Shown piece after piece: positions 45,324-53,499 of a stretch of 64,000 nt of DNA. Position numbers and translations under genes: made by a program. Source of the stretch: Bacterioplanoides sp. SCSIO 12839 (lineage in GTDB: Bacteria > Pseudomonadota > Gammaproteobacteria > Pseudomonadales > Oceanobacteraceae). The stretch lies in contig NZ_CP073745.1 of the NCBI RefSeq assembly GCF_024397975.1, forward strand, positions 2,568,501 through 2,632,500, read 5' to 3'. The notes beneath the pieces are model-generated. The model made no database searches. It was not told the DNA's origin and worked only from the letters and a program-made list of their open reading frames with translations. How positions within the stretch are numbered: the stretch's first letter is position 1; each line of letters opens with the position of its first letter.

Positions 45324-48305
45324 CTAACGGAATGTGCCAATTAAGGTATCAAACACATCCCGTGCTACCTGAATGACCTGAGCACTGGCGTTATAAGCCA
45401 ACTCAAACTGAATCAGCCGCGACGCTTCTTCATCGAGATTCACCCCGGAATTACTGCTGACGGAGTTCTGAGTGTTATTCAGCAACACATCGCTGGAATC
45501 CCGGTTAATCTGGGCGCGACTGGTGACGGAACCAATGCGTTCAACCAGACGGGCATACGATTCCGAATAACTGGTATTACCAGATATGGTATCGGCGGTT
45601 TGCAACGCGGTTAACGCGCCACCGTTACGGCTATCCGAGGTACCGTCTTCGTTAAAACTGATGGTGAATTCATCACCACTCTGTACCAAACCTTCGATAT
45701 CAATATCAAAACCAAAATGAACCGGTTCACCCACTGGATTTTCCGGAAAGATGTTATTGCCGGGTGGTGAAATCTCCAGGCTGAAATTCGGATCAGTAAT
45801 AACTTTAACCTGGCCACCCATGGCAATTTTTGATGAACCATTAACGCCGGTTGCCCGCATATCCAGACGATTCTGGAACTGAATATTGCCTTTTTCGGTA
45901 ATTTCTACGTCGATATTACCGGGTAACACCACACCAGACGCTTCAATTACGGCTTTAATTCCAGCTAATAATTCATCACCATCGGCGTAGGTATCGGTTA
46001 GTTCTAAATTAAAGGTTCCCTGCCCTGGCACTTCAAATTCATAGGTGTAAGGGCCACCCACCGAGAAATCATAACCGTCCACTTCATTTAATAACGTAAA
46101 TGGATTTTCACCAGTCGCTTTCAGGCTGACGTCATGGCCGTTACTGACGGCAAAGCCATCCCCCGTGTCACCGGTAATCTCAAAATCGAGATCGTCACCA
46201 TTTAACGCGATCACGGTTAAGGTGCCGCCATCACTGCGGGCAACAATCCCCAGATCCTGCAATTCACGATTGGCATTAATCCGGTCGGCCAGAAAGTTTG
46301 GCGTAATGGGTTCTGGCACCGTTGCCGGATAATCGGCATCGTATTTGGTTTGATTCGGGCCCAGGGTATCGGTCAGATCAATGCCATTCATAGACAAACG
46401 CAGCGGTAAAAACGGATTGCTGTCCTGGGAGAAATCCGTCAGTTCTACCGTGGTTCTGGCACTCGCTTCCACCCCTTCTCGCTTGCTCAGCTCGGCTGCA
46501 ATTTCTTTTGCACTGGCATTCTCACGGGTAATTAACGTTGGTTGTTGCTGTAAAAAGCCGGTTTCAGGAATGCTGTTGCTGATATTAATGCGTTCCGGAA
46601 AAAAGCCGTTGGTTGCGTCCAACACAGGAGCCGGTAAAGGCGCCTGATACAAGGTGCTGCTGGGTAACACACCACCAAAGCTGGTAAAGGCTGTTTTGCC
46701 TTCATCTCTGGGCAAAATAGAGTTGGTAATCCCCGGTGTGTAACTCTGATTCATCAACGGTGGAAACAGCGGAATCGGGTTACCCGGATCGGTATTATCG
46801 AGCACGTCGTACGTGGTTGGCGAGGTAAAACGAATCAGAATTGGTGGGTCCAGTTCACCTTCGTTCGCCAGATAACGGGTTTCTGAATCGTAAACCACAC
46901 CAGGTGAAATAGTAGCGGAACCTCGGTTGCCAATGGCCGCATCGGTCGAAATGGGCGAAGCCAGAGCAACCTGTTCGGCCCGGGTAATATTCATCTCGAC
47001 CTGAGACGAACCCATCCGGGTTGGCATAATTAAAAACTCGTCACCGTGCTGAAAACTGCCACCTTCCAAACGAATTTCAAATCCTTCCACCTCAATACTT
47101 TGTGGAAACTCGCCGCTGAGCGTCTGAGTTGTCAGCAGTTCGTTATCACTTAAACGAGTGATGCGGAATGTCTGATCATCCGGCCCCGGAAACGTCAGTT
47201 TATAATCACTGGTGGTTAAGTCGTTTGAGTTGGTAATCTGCACCGATAAGACACGGTCGTCCGGGTCGGCATTGTTGGCACTGCCAAACACTCGTGAATA
47301 AGCCTTTACCGGGTCGTTGACGCTTTCAAAAAAGTTTTCACCTTTGAGGCCGTCGTAATCAATTCCTAAACGATGTTGTTCATTAAAGGTTTGAGTAATG
47401 GCCAATGCTGTACGACCCAAACCGTTTAACGTCGGATCTAATACCTCACGGCGAAAATCCAGTGTGCCACCCAACTGGCCGCCGGTAATTTCGCGGCTGA
47501 TGTTTTGAATCACATCCCCTTTGCGAAAATAAATATCAAACCGAGAAGGGTCACCTTCACCATTACTGGCAAACATTTCGTTGTAGTCATTACCAATGAC
47601 CAGTGCCTGCCCATTACCAATAAAAACATTCAGGCCAGCGTTATCCTGCTGAACCACGTTGACTTCTACCAGTTCCGATAAATCTTTTAATAACTGAGAG
47701 CGCTGATCAAGCAGGTCATTGGGTTCATTACCCTGAGCACTGGCCGTGGCAAATTGAATTTGTTCATTGAGTTCGGCAATGGCTTCAGCAATGGTCGAAA
47801 TTTGTCCGGCAATGACTTCCATCTGGCCATTAATCACCTGATTTTGTTCAACCAGGCGATCGCTGATGGACGAAAACCGATCCGCCAATCCTTGTGCTTC
47901 TGAAATTAAGACTTCCCGGGCAGGCAATGAGGAAGGGTCATCCACAGTAGACTGCAAAGCACCAAAAAAACGTTCCAACCCTGGCTGAACCCCCGTGCCC
48001 GGATCGGCTAATAAACTATCTATTTGCCCGGCATTGGTGGCCAGAGTTTCAAACTCATTAAAGGTCGAGGTATCACGACGCAGTTGTTCATTTAAAAACT
48101 CATCATAAACGCGGCGTACTGAGGCAACAGACACACCATTACCAACCCAAACACCACCATTAAACTGAGGGTTATTTTCGGTGAAGTTTACTTCCTGGCG
48201 GCTATAACCTTCGGTGCCGGCGTTGGTAATATTATGGCCGGTAACCGTGAGTGCCGTTTGATGTGCTTTTAATCCGGAAATACCAACCTGTAATAAATCT
48301 GCCAT
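45324..48305 (-). CDS. flgK: Flagellar hook-associated protein FlgK (enlarged)
   Basis: 993 residues, against about 550 in E. coli. The N terminus LLQVGISGLKAHQTALTVTG with ITNAGTEGYSRQE and the C terminus EEASRLIQFELAYNASAQVI are canonical, so the extra 400 residues lie in the surface-exposed middle domains. FlgK is the first junction protein after the hook. It lies 13 bases after flgJ and is co-transcribed with flgL. The middle has repetitive beta-rich sequence (FEITGDTGDGFAVSNG) typical of inserted hypervariable D3-like domains. Confidence 0.95.
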   Translation of the reverse strand: MADLLQVGISGLKAHQTALTVTGHNITNAGTEGYSRQEVNFTENNPQFNGGVWVGNGVSVASVRRVYDEFLNEQLRRDTSTFNEFETLATNAGQIDSLLADPGTGVQPGLERFFGALQSTVDDPSSLPAREVLISEAQGLADRFSSISDRLVEQNQVINGQMEVIAGQISTIAEAIAELNEQIQFATASAQGNEPNDLLDQRSQLLKDLSELVEVNVVQQDNAGLNVFIGNGQALVIGNDYNEMFASNGEGDPSRFDIYFRKGDVIQNISREITGGQLGGTLDFRREVLDPTLNGLGRTALAITQTFNEQHRLGIDYDGLKGENFFESVNDPVKAYSRVFGSANNADPDDRVLSVQITNSNDLTTSDYKLTFPGPDDQTFRITRLSDNELLTTQTLSGEFPQSIEVEGFEIRLEGGSFQHGDEFLIMPTRMGSSQVEMNITRAEQVALASPISTDAAIGNRGSATISPGVVYDSETRYLANEGELDPPILIRFTSPTTYDVLDNTDPGNPIPLFPPLMNQSYTPGITNSILPRDEGKTAFTSFGGVLPSSTLYQAPLPAPVLDATNGFFPERINISNSIPETGFLQQQPTLITRENASAKEIAAELSKREGVEASARTTVELTDFSQDSNPFLPLRLSMNGIDLTDTLGPNQTKYDADYPATVPEPITPNFLADRINANRELQDLGIVARSDGGTLTVIALNGDDLDFEITGDTGDGFAVSNGHDVSLKATGENPFTLLNEVDGYDFSVGGPYTYEFEVPGQGTFNLELTDTYADGDELLAGIKAVIEASGVVLPGNIDVEITEKGNIQFQNRLDMRATGVNGSSKIAMGGQVKVITDPNFSLEISPPGNNIFPENPVGEPVHFGFDIDIEGLVQSGDEFTISFNEDGTSDSRNGGALTALQTADTISGNTSYSESYARLVERIGSVTSRAQINRDSSDVLLNNTQNSVSSNSGVNLDEEASRLIQFELAYNASAQVIQVARDVFDTLIGTFR

Positions 48306-48318
48306 GATGATTTCCTGA

Positions 48319-49368
48319 TTATTGTGCGGCGGCAGGCTGAAGCTGATTCAGTGCCTTAAGTAAGGTATCGCCGGAGGAGACACGCTTGATTTTATCGCCA
48401 TACGCCGGATCGGTTGCATAACCTGCTTGCTGTAACACATGACCATACTGGTCACCCGCCAGGCCTTTACCCAGTGCCTGCTGATAACGCTCGCCGGTTT
48501 GCAGGAAGCGGGCATAATCGTTTAAACCCGCTTCAATGGATTCGTAAGCACGGAAATCAGCCCGCTCATTGACCCGCACGCCATTGCGATATTCATGGGT
48601 CACAATATTCACCCGGCTACCCTGCCAGCGCTGGTCTGCTTTAATCCCAAAAAAATTAAAACTGTTATTGCCCTGTTGGTCGGTGATCATGTGTTTCCCC
48701 CAACCGGTTTCTAACGCGGCCTGAGCAACAATCGCTTTGGCATCCACATTCAGCTGCTCACCCACTTGTTGAGCGTAAGGATAAACAGCGGCAACAAACG
48801 CTTGTGGAGTGGCAAACTGTTGCCCTTTCTGACCACTGCCGCTGGCAGGAGCAGATTCAGTAGGATTAGGTTCGGCTGAAGACTCGGTTTCGGAAATATC
48901 GGCCAGCGCCTGATCTACTTGTTCGATAGTGCGTTGTAATGAGGAATGATGACGACGTAACTCAGTCTGATTCAACTCAGGCTTATCCTGCTGAACCTCA
49001 TAATTACTGAGCATCTGGCGATAAATGACATCCGCCAGGCCGGTACTTTGTGATGAGGACATCGATAACGTGATCTGGTCATCGTACATTTTTTCGTAAA
49101 AATCAGACTCAGACGACGAAAACAAAGAGTCTTCTTTAAATACCTGATTGGCATCGCGCATGGACGACAACATCATGTTCAGAAACATGGATTCAAACTG
49201 CTTGGCCACTTCCATCAAAGCGGCATTTTTATCCTACTTCCCCAACTGGCGAATGCTTTGCAGACTATTCACATCGGTATACACATTAGCCGCATTATGT
49301 GCGGAATGTGTCGCAAGCGATTGTGTTGGAATACCCAATGGTATTGAAGTCGATCGTTCTGAAAGCAT
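48319..49368 (-). pseudogene. flgJ: flgJ (rod cap/peptidoglycan hydrolase) with in-frame TAG at codon 45
   Basis: Read on the minus strand, ATG 49368 (GAGG eight bases upstream) encodes 44 residues ending ANVYTDVNSLQSIRQLGK. A TAG at 49234-49236 follows, then DKNAALMEVAKQFES in the same frame through to the stop at 48319. The joined protein is a normal dual-domain FlgJ: N-terminal rod cap plus a C-terminal glucosaminidase (AIVAQAALETGWGKHM). As read, the gene is broken by one amber codon. Restart at ATG 49215 would lose part of the cap. Sequencing error, amber readthrough or a true null are open. Confidence 0.85.
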
Positions 49369-49438
49369 AGTTGTCACCTCTACATGGAATATGCAGGATG
49401 TTTGCCAACTATTAACGATGGGTAAAACGGCACAAAAA

Positions 49439-49465
49439 TACCCGCACCGGAAACCGCTGCGGGTA
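49439..49465 (-). terminator. Terminator before flgJ, after the FliT-like gene
   Basis: TACCCGCA (49439-49446) pairs with TGCGGGTA (49458-49465), loop CCGGAAACCGC; on the minus strand it runs into TATTTTTG. It separates flgJ-flgK-flgL from the upstream flagellar genes. Confidence 0.7.
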
Positions 49466-49509
49466 TAACTTTTTAAATCTGGTGCTGCCGTTAAAATCTG
49501 GTACTGGGG

Positions 49510-49812
49510 TTATTGACCGGCAATTTTGGCATATTGGCTGAGATTACGCTGACCACGCATTTGCTGGCCAATCTCTTTCTGCTCCTGCTCCAGTTCATTC
49601 AGTAAGCTTTGTTCAACACCCAACAACTCTTCCAGAAACTTCTGCTGTTCGCTGGTCAGGTTAATCAGCTCATTCATTTCACTGAACCACTCCTGCAATA
49701 ACTGATTACGCTGATCAATTAATTCGCTGACACCTTCACGAACACCTTGACGAATCAGCGTCTGAATCTCCAGCGACTGGCTTTTGATTCGGGCGAATTT
49801 TTCAGGATTCAT
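49510..49812 (-). CDS. FliT-like small flagellar chaperone
   Basis: 100 residues, mostly helical and charged ([40 protein letters not shown]), with the Q/L-rich heptad pattern of FliT/FlgN-type chaperones. Its ATG overlaps the flgI stop by four bases (ATGA), so it is in the flagellar operon, between flgI and flgJ. The usual location of FliT is beside fliD, so this may be a separate chaperone for a local export substrate. Only a structural resemblance is claimed. Confidence 0.6.
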   Translation of the reverse strand: MNPEKFARIKSQSLEIQTLIRQGVREGVSELIDQRNQLLQEWFSEMNELINLTSEQQKFLEELLGVEQSLLNELEQEQKEIGQQMRGQRNLSQYAKIAGQ

Positions 49813-50897
49813 ATGACAATTAACTCCGCTTTTAATGCGCCAGCTTGTTTCATGGCTTCAAGAATCGCCATTAAATCACCTGGAGCTGCGCCGATTTCAT
49901 TTACGGCTTTAACAATATTATCGAGCGAAACACCCGGGCCAAATTTGAACATCCGGCTATCACCGCCGTCATCAATATTGATGTTGGTTTCTGGCACCAC
50001 CACGGTATCGCCATCGGCAAACGCATTGGGTTGTTCCACATTAAAATCTTCGGTGATGGTTACCACCAGGTTGCCGTGTGTCACGGCAACCGGTTCTATC
50101 ATCACATTCTGGCCCATCACAATGGTACCCGTACGGGAATTAATAATGATTTTAGCCCGCTCTTTACCGGTTTCGATCTCGAGGTTTTCGATAATGGATA
50201 AATAACTGACACGCTGGGAAGTATCACGCGGCGCACTGACACGAACCGATGTGGCATCCATTGCTTCTGCCGTGCCAGGGCCTAATAAATCATTAATTTT
50301 ATCGACCATGGCTCTGGCCGTTGTAAAGTCAGCCTGATCAAGATTAAAAATTAAACTGTCGCCCCGGGCGAAGTTACTCGGTACTGCCCTCTCAACCGTT
50401 GCACCATTGGGGATACGGCCAACACTCGGTACATTCACGGTAATACTGGAGCCATCATTACCTTCAGCGCCAAAACCACCCACAATTAAATTGCCCTGTG
50501 CCACAGCATAAATATTACCGTCAGCACCTTTTAACGGAGTAAATACCAATGCCCCGCCACGCAGGCTTTTGGCATCACCCAAGGATGATACTGTGACATC
50601 CACCCGCTGTCCGGGTTTGGCAAACGGCGGCAATTCAGCGGTAATGGTTACCGCTGCGACATTACGCAATTTGGGATCAACACCTGGCGGCAAAGTAATA
50701 CCAAATTCAGTGATCATATTGCGGAAGGTTTGTGTGGTAAACGGACTGCGATCACCGCTGCCATCCAGGCCCACCACCAGGCCATAGCCCACCAGCTGGT
50801 TACTGCGCACGCCAGAAATACTGGTGATATCTTTAATACGCTCTGCCAGTGCCAGGTTTGTCAGCAGCAGAGAAACCATTAATACCAGGACTTTCAT
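49809..50897 (-). CDS. flgI: Flagellar P-ring protein FlgI
   Basis: 362 residues with a signal peptide ([15 protein letters not shown]) and the conserved start [20 protein letters not shown]. It forms the P ring in the peptidoglycan around the rod. GGGAAG lies just upstream of the ATG. Standard length and sequence throughout ([20 protein letters not shown]). Confidence 0.96.
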   Translation of the reverse strand: MKVLVLMVSLLLTNLALAERIKDITSISGVRSNQLVGYGLVVGLDGSGDRSPFTTQTFRNMITEFGITLPPGVDPKLRNVAAVTITAELPPFAKPGQRVDVTVSSLGDAKSLRGGALVFTPLKGADGNIYAVAQGNLIVGGFGAEGNDGSSITVNVPSVGRIPNGATVERAVPSNFARGDSLIFNLDQADFTTARAMVDKINDLLGPGTAEAMDATSVRVSAPRDTSQRVSYLSIIENLEIETGKERAKIIINSRTGTIVMGQNVMIEPVAVTHGNLVVTITEDFNVEQPNAFADGDTVVVPETNINIDDGGDSRMFKFGPGVSLDNIVKAVNEIGAAPGDLMAILEAMKQAGALKAELIVI

Positions 50898-50961
50898 TAC
50901 GCTTCCCTCACACTGGACACACTTATCGTAAAGTGGTCATAAAGTTGCCATAAAGCCATCA

Positions 50962-51642
50962 TCAGAAAGGCCACCAAGGCGAGTTCAGGATACGATCACC
51001 CAACCCAGGTTTGGTCGAATTATTCAGCGCACCACGGCCACCAAAAGAAATTCGGGCATCAGCCACCTTGCTGGATGACACCATATTATCCGGTGAAATA
51101 TCCTGCGGACGAATCATGCCGGTAATTCGGATATATTCGTCACCTTCACTCAGGGTTAACCATTTTTCGCCGCGAATTTTTAAAATGCCGTTCGGCATAA
51201 TGTCCGCTACAGACACGCTGATCTGGCCGGTTAAACTGTTGGAGCGATCCGCCTCACCAGTACCGGTAAATTCTTTTTCACTGTCATAATCGGTAGTCAG
51301 ACTGACGTTACGCCAGCCAGGCACCATACCCGCAATGGCGGTCGGCGTGATCACCGCGCTGGAATCTTTTTCCATCGTCGTTTCGGCCGATTTACTGGAA
51401 CGATAACGCTCATCAAAAATGACCGTAATAATGTCACCCACACGACGCGCTTGTTGATCAGTAAAAAATCCATTGGTGTACGCTGGATTAAATAGTGAAC
51501 CACTGACACTGGGAGTCGGCTGCAGGCTTTGGGCAGAAACCGGCGCATAGTCCGGATCATTCGGGTACACATCTGGCTCAAACGGAACCGAAGTACAGGC
51601 CGTCAGAATCGATAATGATGATAACGTGATGAGTTTTTTCAT
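50962..51642 (-). CDS. flgH: Flagellar L-ring lipoprotein FlgH
   Basis: 226 residues. The lipoprotein signal ends LTAC at Cys16; the mature part carries IRGEKWLTLSEGDEYIRITG, RPQDISPDNMVSSSKVADAR and GLGDRILNSPWWPF. It assembles the L ring in the outer membrane. GGAGG lies just upstream of the ATG. It lies between flgG and flgI in the normal order. Confidence 0.96.
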   Translation of the reverse strand: MKKLITLSSLSILTACTSVPFEPDVYPNDPDYAPVSAQSLQPTPSVSGSLFNPAYTNGFFTDQQARRVGDIITVIFDERYRSSKSAETTMEKDSSAVITPTAIAGMVPGWRNVSLTTDYDSEKEFTGTGEADRSNSLTGQISVSVADIMPNGILKIRGEKWLTLSEGDEYIRITGMIRPQDISPDNMVSSSKVADARISFGGRGALNNSTKPGLGDRILNSPWWPF

Positions 51643-51650
51643 ACATCCTC

Positions 51651-52436
51651 CTACACGTTTTGTGTCAGGAATTGCAGCATGCCATCTGCGGCTGATACAA
51701 CTTTGGAGTTCATTTCGTAAGAGCGCTGGACGGTGATCATTTTCACCAGTTCCTCCACCACTTCGACGTTGGATTTTTCCAGTGCGCCTTGTTCAACACT
51801 GCCAAAACCATCTTCAGAAGGTGTGCCACCTTGCGGCGCACCACTGGAAGCTGTTTCCAGAAATATATTGCCACCAGTGGATTCCAGGCCCGCTGGATTA
51901 ATAAAATCCATGGTTTCCAGCTGACCTAATTCCTGAGGATTCGGGTCACCATTAATCGTGACCTGAACAATGCCGTCTTTACTGACGGTGACTTTATTAG
52001 CCTGTTCCGGAATGGTGATTTGTGGCTCCAGAGGATAACCATTTACATTCACCACGGTGCCTTCATCGTTAATATGAAAAGTACCGTCGCGGGTGTAACC
52101 AATATTGCCGTCTGGCAAGGTAATCTGAAAAAAGCCACGTCCATTAATGGCTAAATCCAGAGGCTGGTCGGTTAATTCCAATGAACCCGTGGTAAAAATC
52201 TTTTGTGTCCCGGCAGTACGAACACCGGTACCTAATTGCAAACCCGACGGTAAACGACTATCGGCCGATGAGTTGGCACCTGGTTGACGCTGGATTTGAT
52301 ACAACAAATCTTCAAATACCGGGCGGTCTTTTTTGAAGCCAGTGGTGGCAACGTTGGCCAGGTTGTTCGATACCGTCGATAGCGCAAGATCCTGAGCTTC
52401 AAGGCCGGTTTTACTTACCCAAAGTGCTGGTAACAT
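51651..52436 (-). CDS. flgG: Flagellar distal rod protein FlgG
   Basis: 261 residues, the standard length. N terminus LPALWVSKTGLEAQDLALST with VSNNLANVATTGFKKDRPVF; C terminus VEELVKMITVQRSYEMNSKV. It forms the distal rod. It lies 28 bases after flgF in a tight flgF-flgG-flgH-flgI run. Confidence 0.97.
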   Translation of the reverse strand: MLPALWVSKTGLEAQDLALSTVSNNLANVATTGFKKDRPVFEDLLYQIQRQPGANSSADSRLPSGLQLGTGVRTAGTQKIFTTGSLELTDQPLDLAINGRGFFQITLPDGNIGYTRDGTFHINDEGTVVNVNGYPLEPQITIPEQANKVTVSKDGIVQVTINGDPNPQELGQLETMDFINPAGLESTGGNIFLETASSGAPQGGTPSEDGFGSVEQGALEKSNVEVVEELVKMITVQRSYEMNSKVVSAADGMLQFLTQNV

Positions 52437-52464
52437 AATTTTTTCCTCTTAATTCAGTCGCGGA

Positions 52465-53211
52465 TCATTGCGCGGATAAAATCTGGGTAGCCGCCTGAGC
52501 ATTTTCATCGGCTTTCTTCATCATTTTGACCTGCATTTCATACTGACGATTAATGGCAATCAGGTCGGTTAATTCTTTTACGGCGTTGACGTTACTGCCT
52601 TCAACAAAACCATTGACCAGAGTAATGTTCGGGTCAACGGGAGCCTGTTGTGTGGCCGGATCACGAAAGCGGAATAAACCATCTTCACCTTTTTCCAGTA
52701 ACGCCGGATCTGGGTTCACTAATTTCAGTTGCACGGGTTCGGCTACCGCCGTTGGTGCTTCACCTAATGGTTGTACCGTGACAATACCTGCGCGACTGAT
52801 TTCAATTTTTTCAAATTCCGGCAACACCACCGGGCCACCGTCACCCAATAACTGAAGGCCACTGCCGTTTAATAAACGTCCGGTTGGATCGACACTTAAG
52901 TCTCCGGCGCGGGTGTAAGCTTCTTCACCGTTAGGCCCCTGTACCGCAAACCAACCTGCACCTTCGATGGTGACATCCATCCGGCGGCCGGTTTCGATTA
53001 ACGGCCCTTGGCGAAAATCACTGGACGGGCGCTCGGTCATCGCATAAGCACGCGTCGGAAAGTGTTCACCAAAAACGCCCATCGCACGGCTCTGGGCATA
53101 GTCGGCTCTGAAACCAGTGGTGTTCACATTGGCCAGGTTATTGGCACGCGCACTTTGATTCAGGGTATTTTGTTTAGCGCCTGACATTGCGATGTAAAGG
53201 GCACGATCCAT
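52465..53211 (-). CDS. flgF: Flagellar proximal rod protein FlgF
   Basis: 248 residues, standard FlgF with DRALYIAMSGAKQNTLNQSA and the C-terminal rod helix KELTDLIAINRQYEMQVKMM. A sigma54-type promoter (53253-53268) lies 42 bases upstream of the ATG, so this starts the second transcription unit, as flgF does in Pseudomonas. The 288-base gap to flgE also holds a hairpin and a type A inverted-repeat element. Confidence 0.96.
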   Translation of the reverse strand: MDRALYIAMSGAKQNTLNQSARANNLANVNTTGFRADYAQSRAMGVFGEHFPTRAYAMTERPSSDFRQGPLIETGRRMDVTIEGAGWFAVQGPNGEEAYTRAGDLSVDPTGRLLNGSGLQLLGDGGPVVLPEFEKIEISRAGIVTVQPLGEAPTAVAEPVQLKLVNPDPALLEKGEDGLFRFRDPATQQAPVDPNITLVNGFVEGSNVNAVKELTDLIAINRQYEMQVKMMKKADENAQAATQILSAQ

Positions 53212-53252
53212 AACGGAACCTCAAACAGTCTTTGGTAATCTGAATGAGATAC

Positions 53253-53268
53253 TGCACGGGCTGTGCCA
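53253..53268 (-). promoter_or_regulatory. Sigma54 promoter upstream of flgF
   Basis: On the minus strand: TGGCACA-N4-GTGCA, against the consensus TGGCACG-N4-TTGCA, with the GG and GC correctly spaced (N10). It reads toward flgF, 42 bases before its ATG. Confidence 0.75.
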
Positions 53269-53327
53269 AGTAAGATTTTTTATTATTTTTCAATCACTTA
53301 GATAGAAAAGAAGGTTTTTTGACGGGA

Positions 53328-53373
53328 GCAGCGGCAAGTTTTCCGTCAAGATAACGGAAGGGGCTTGCCGCTC
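53328..53373. other. Long intergenic hairpin between flgE and flgF
   Basis: AGCGGCAAG pairs with CTTGCCGCT and an inner TTCCGT pairs with ACGGAA. Neither strand carries a T tract, so it is not an obvious rho-independent terminator. It lies between the type A element and the flgF promoter. Confidence 0.5.
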
Positions 53374-53391
53374 TGAAATAGATGCATGTTC

Positions 53392-53491
53392 AGTAAACTA
53401 AGCTTTTAGCCGCACTCATCACAATCGCCCTCCATGGCTCTGCTGATGAGCACGCAACGTCCTGTTGCTGCTATTAAAAGCTTGGCTTACT
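53392..53491. repeat. Inverted-repeat element, type A copy 2 (100 bp)
   Basis: Terminal inverted repeats (53392-53410 with 53470-53491), core CTTTTAGCCGCAC (53403-53415), a variable hairpin CTCATCA.TGATGAG (53415-53450) and core GCAACRTCCTGTTGCTGCTA (53454-53473). The two cores are near identical to copy 1 at 35318-35432, while the stems differ in sequence but keep pairing. It lies just after the flgE stop. Confidence 0.75.
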
Positions 53492-53499
53492 AAATGAGA

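Noticed and set aside
49218-49368. A separate 5' small gene in front of flgJ
   Set aside because: The 44 codons align with the N terminus of FlgJ and lie in the same frame, so a broken flgJ explains them better than an independent gene.
53328-53373. The hairpin between flgE and flgF as a rho-independent terminator
   Set aside because: The stem is good, but neither strand is followed by a T run.
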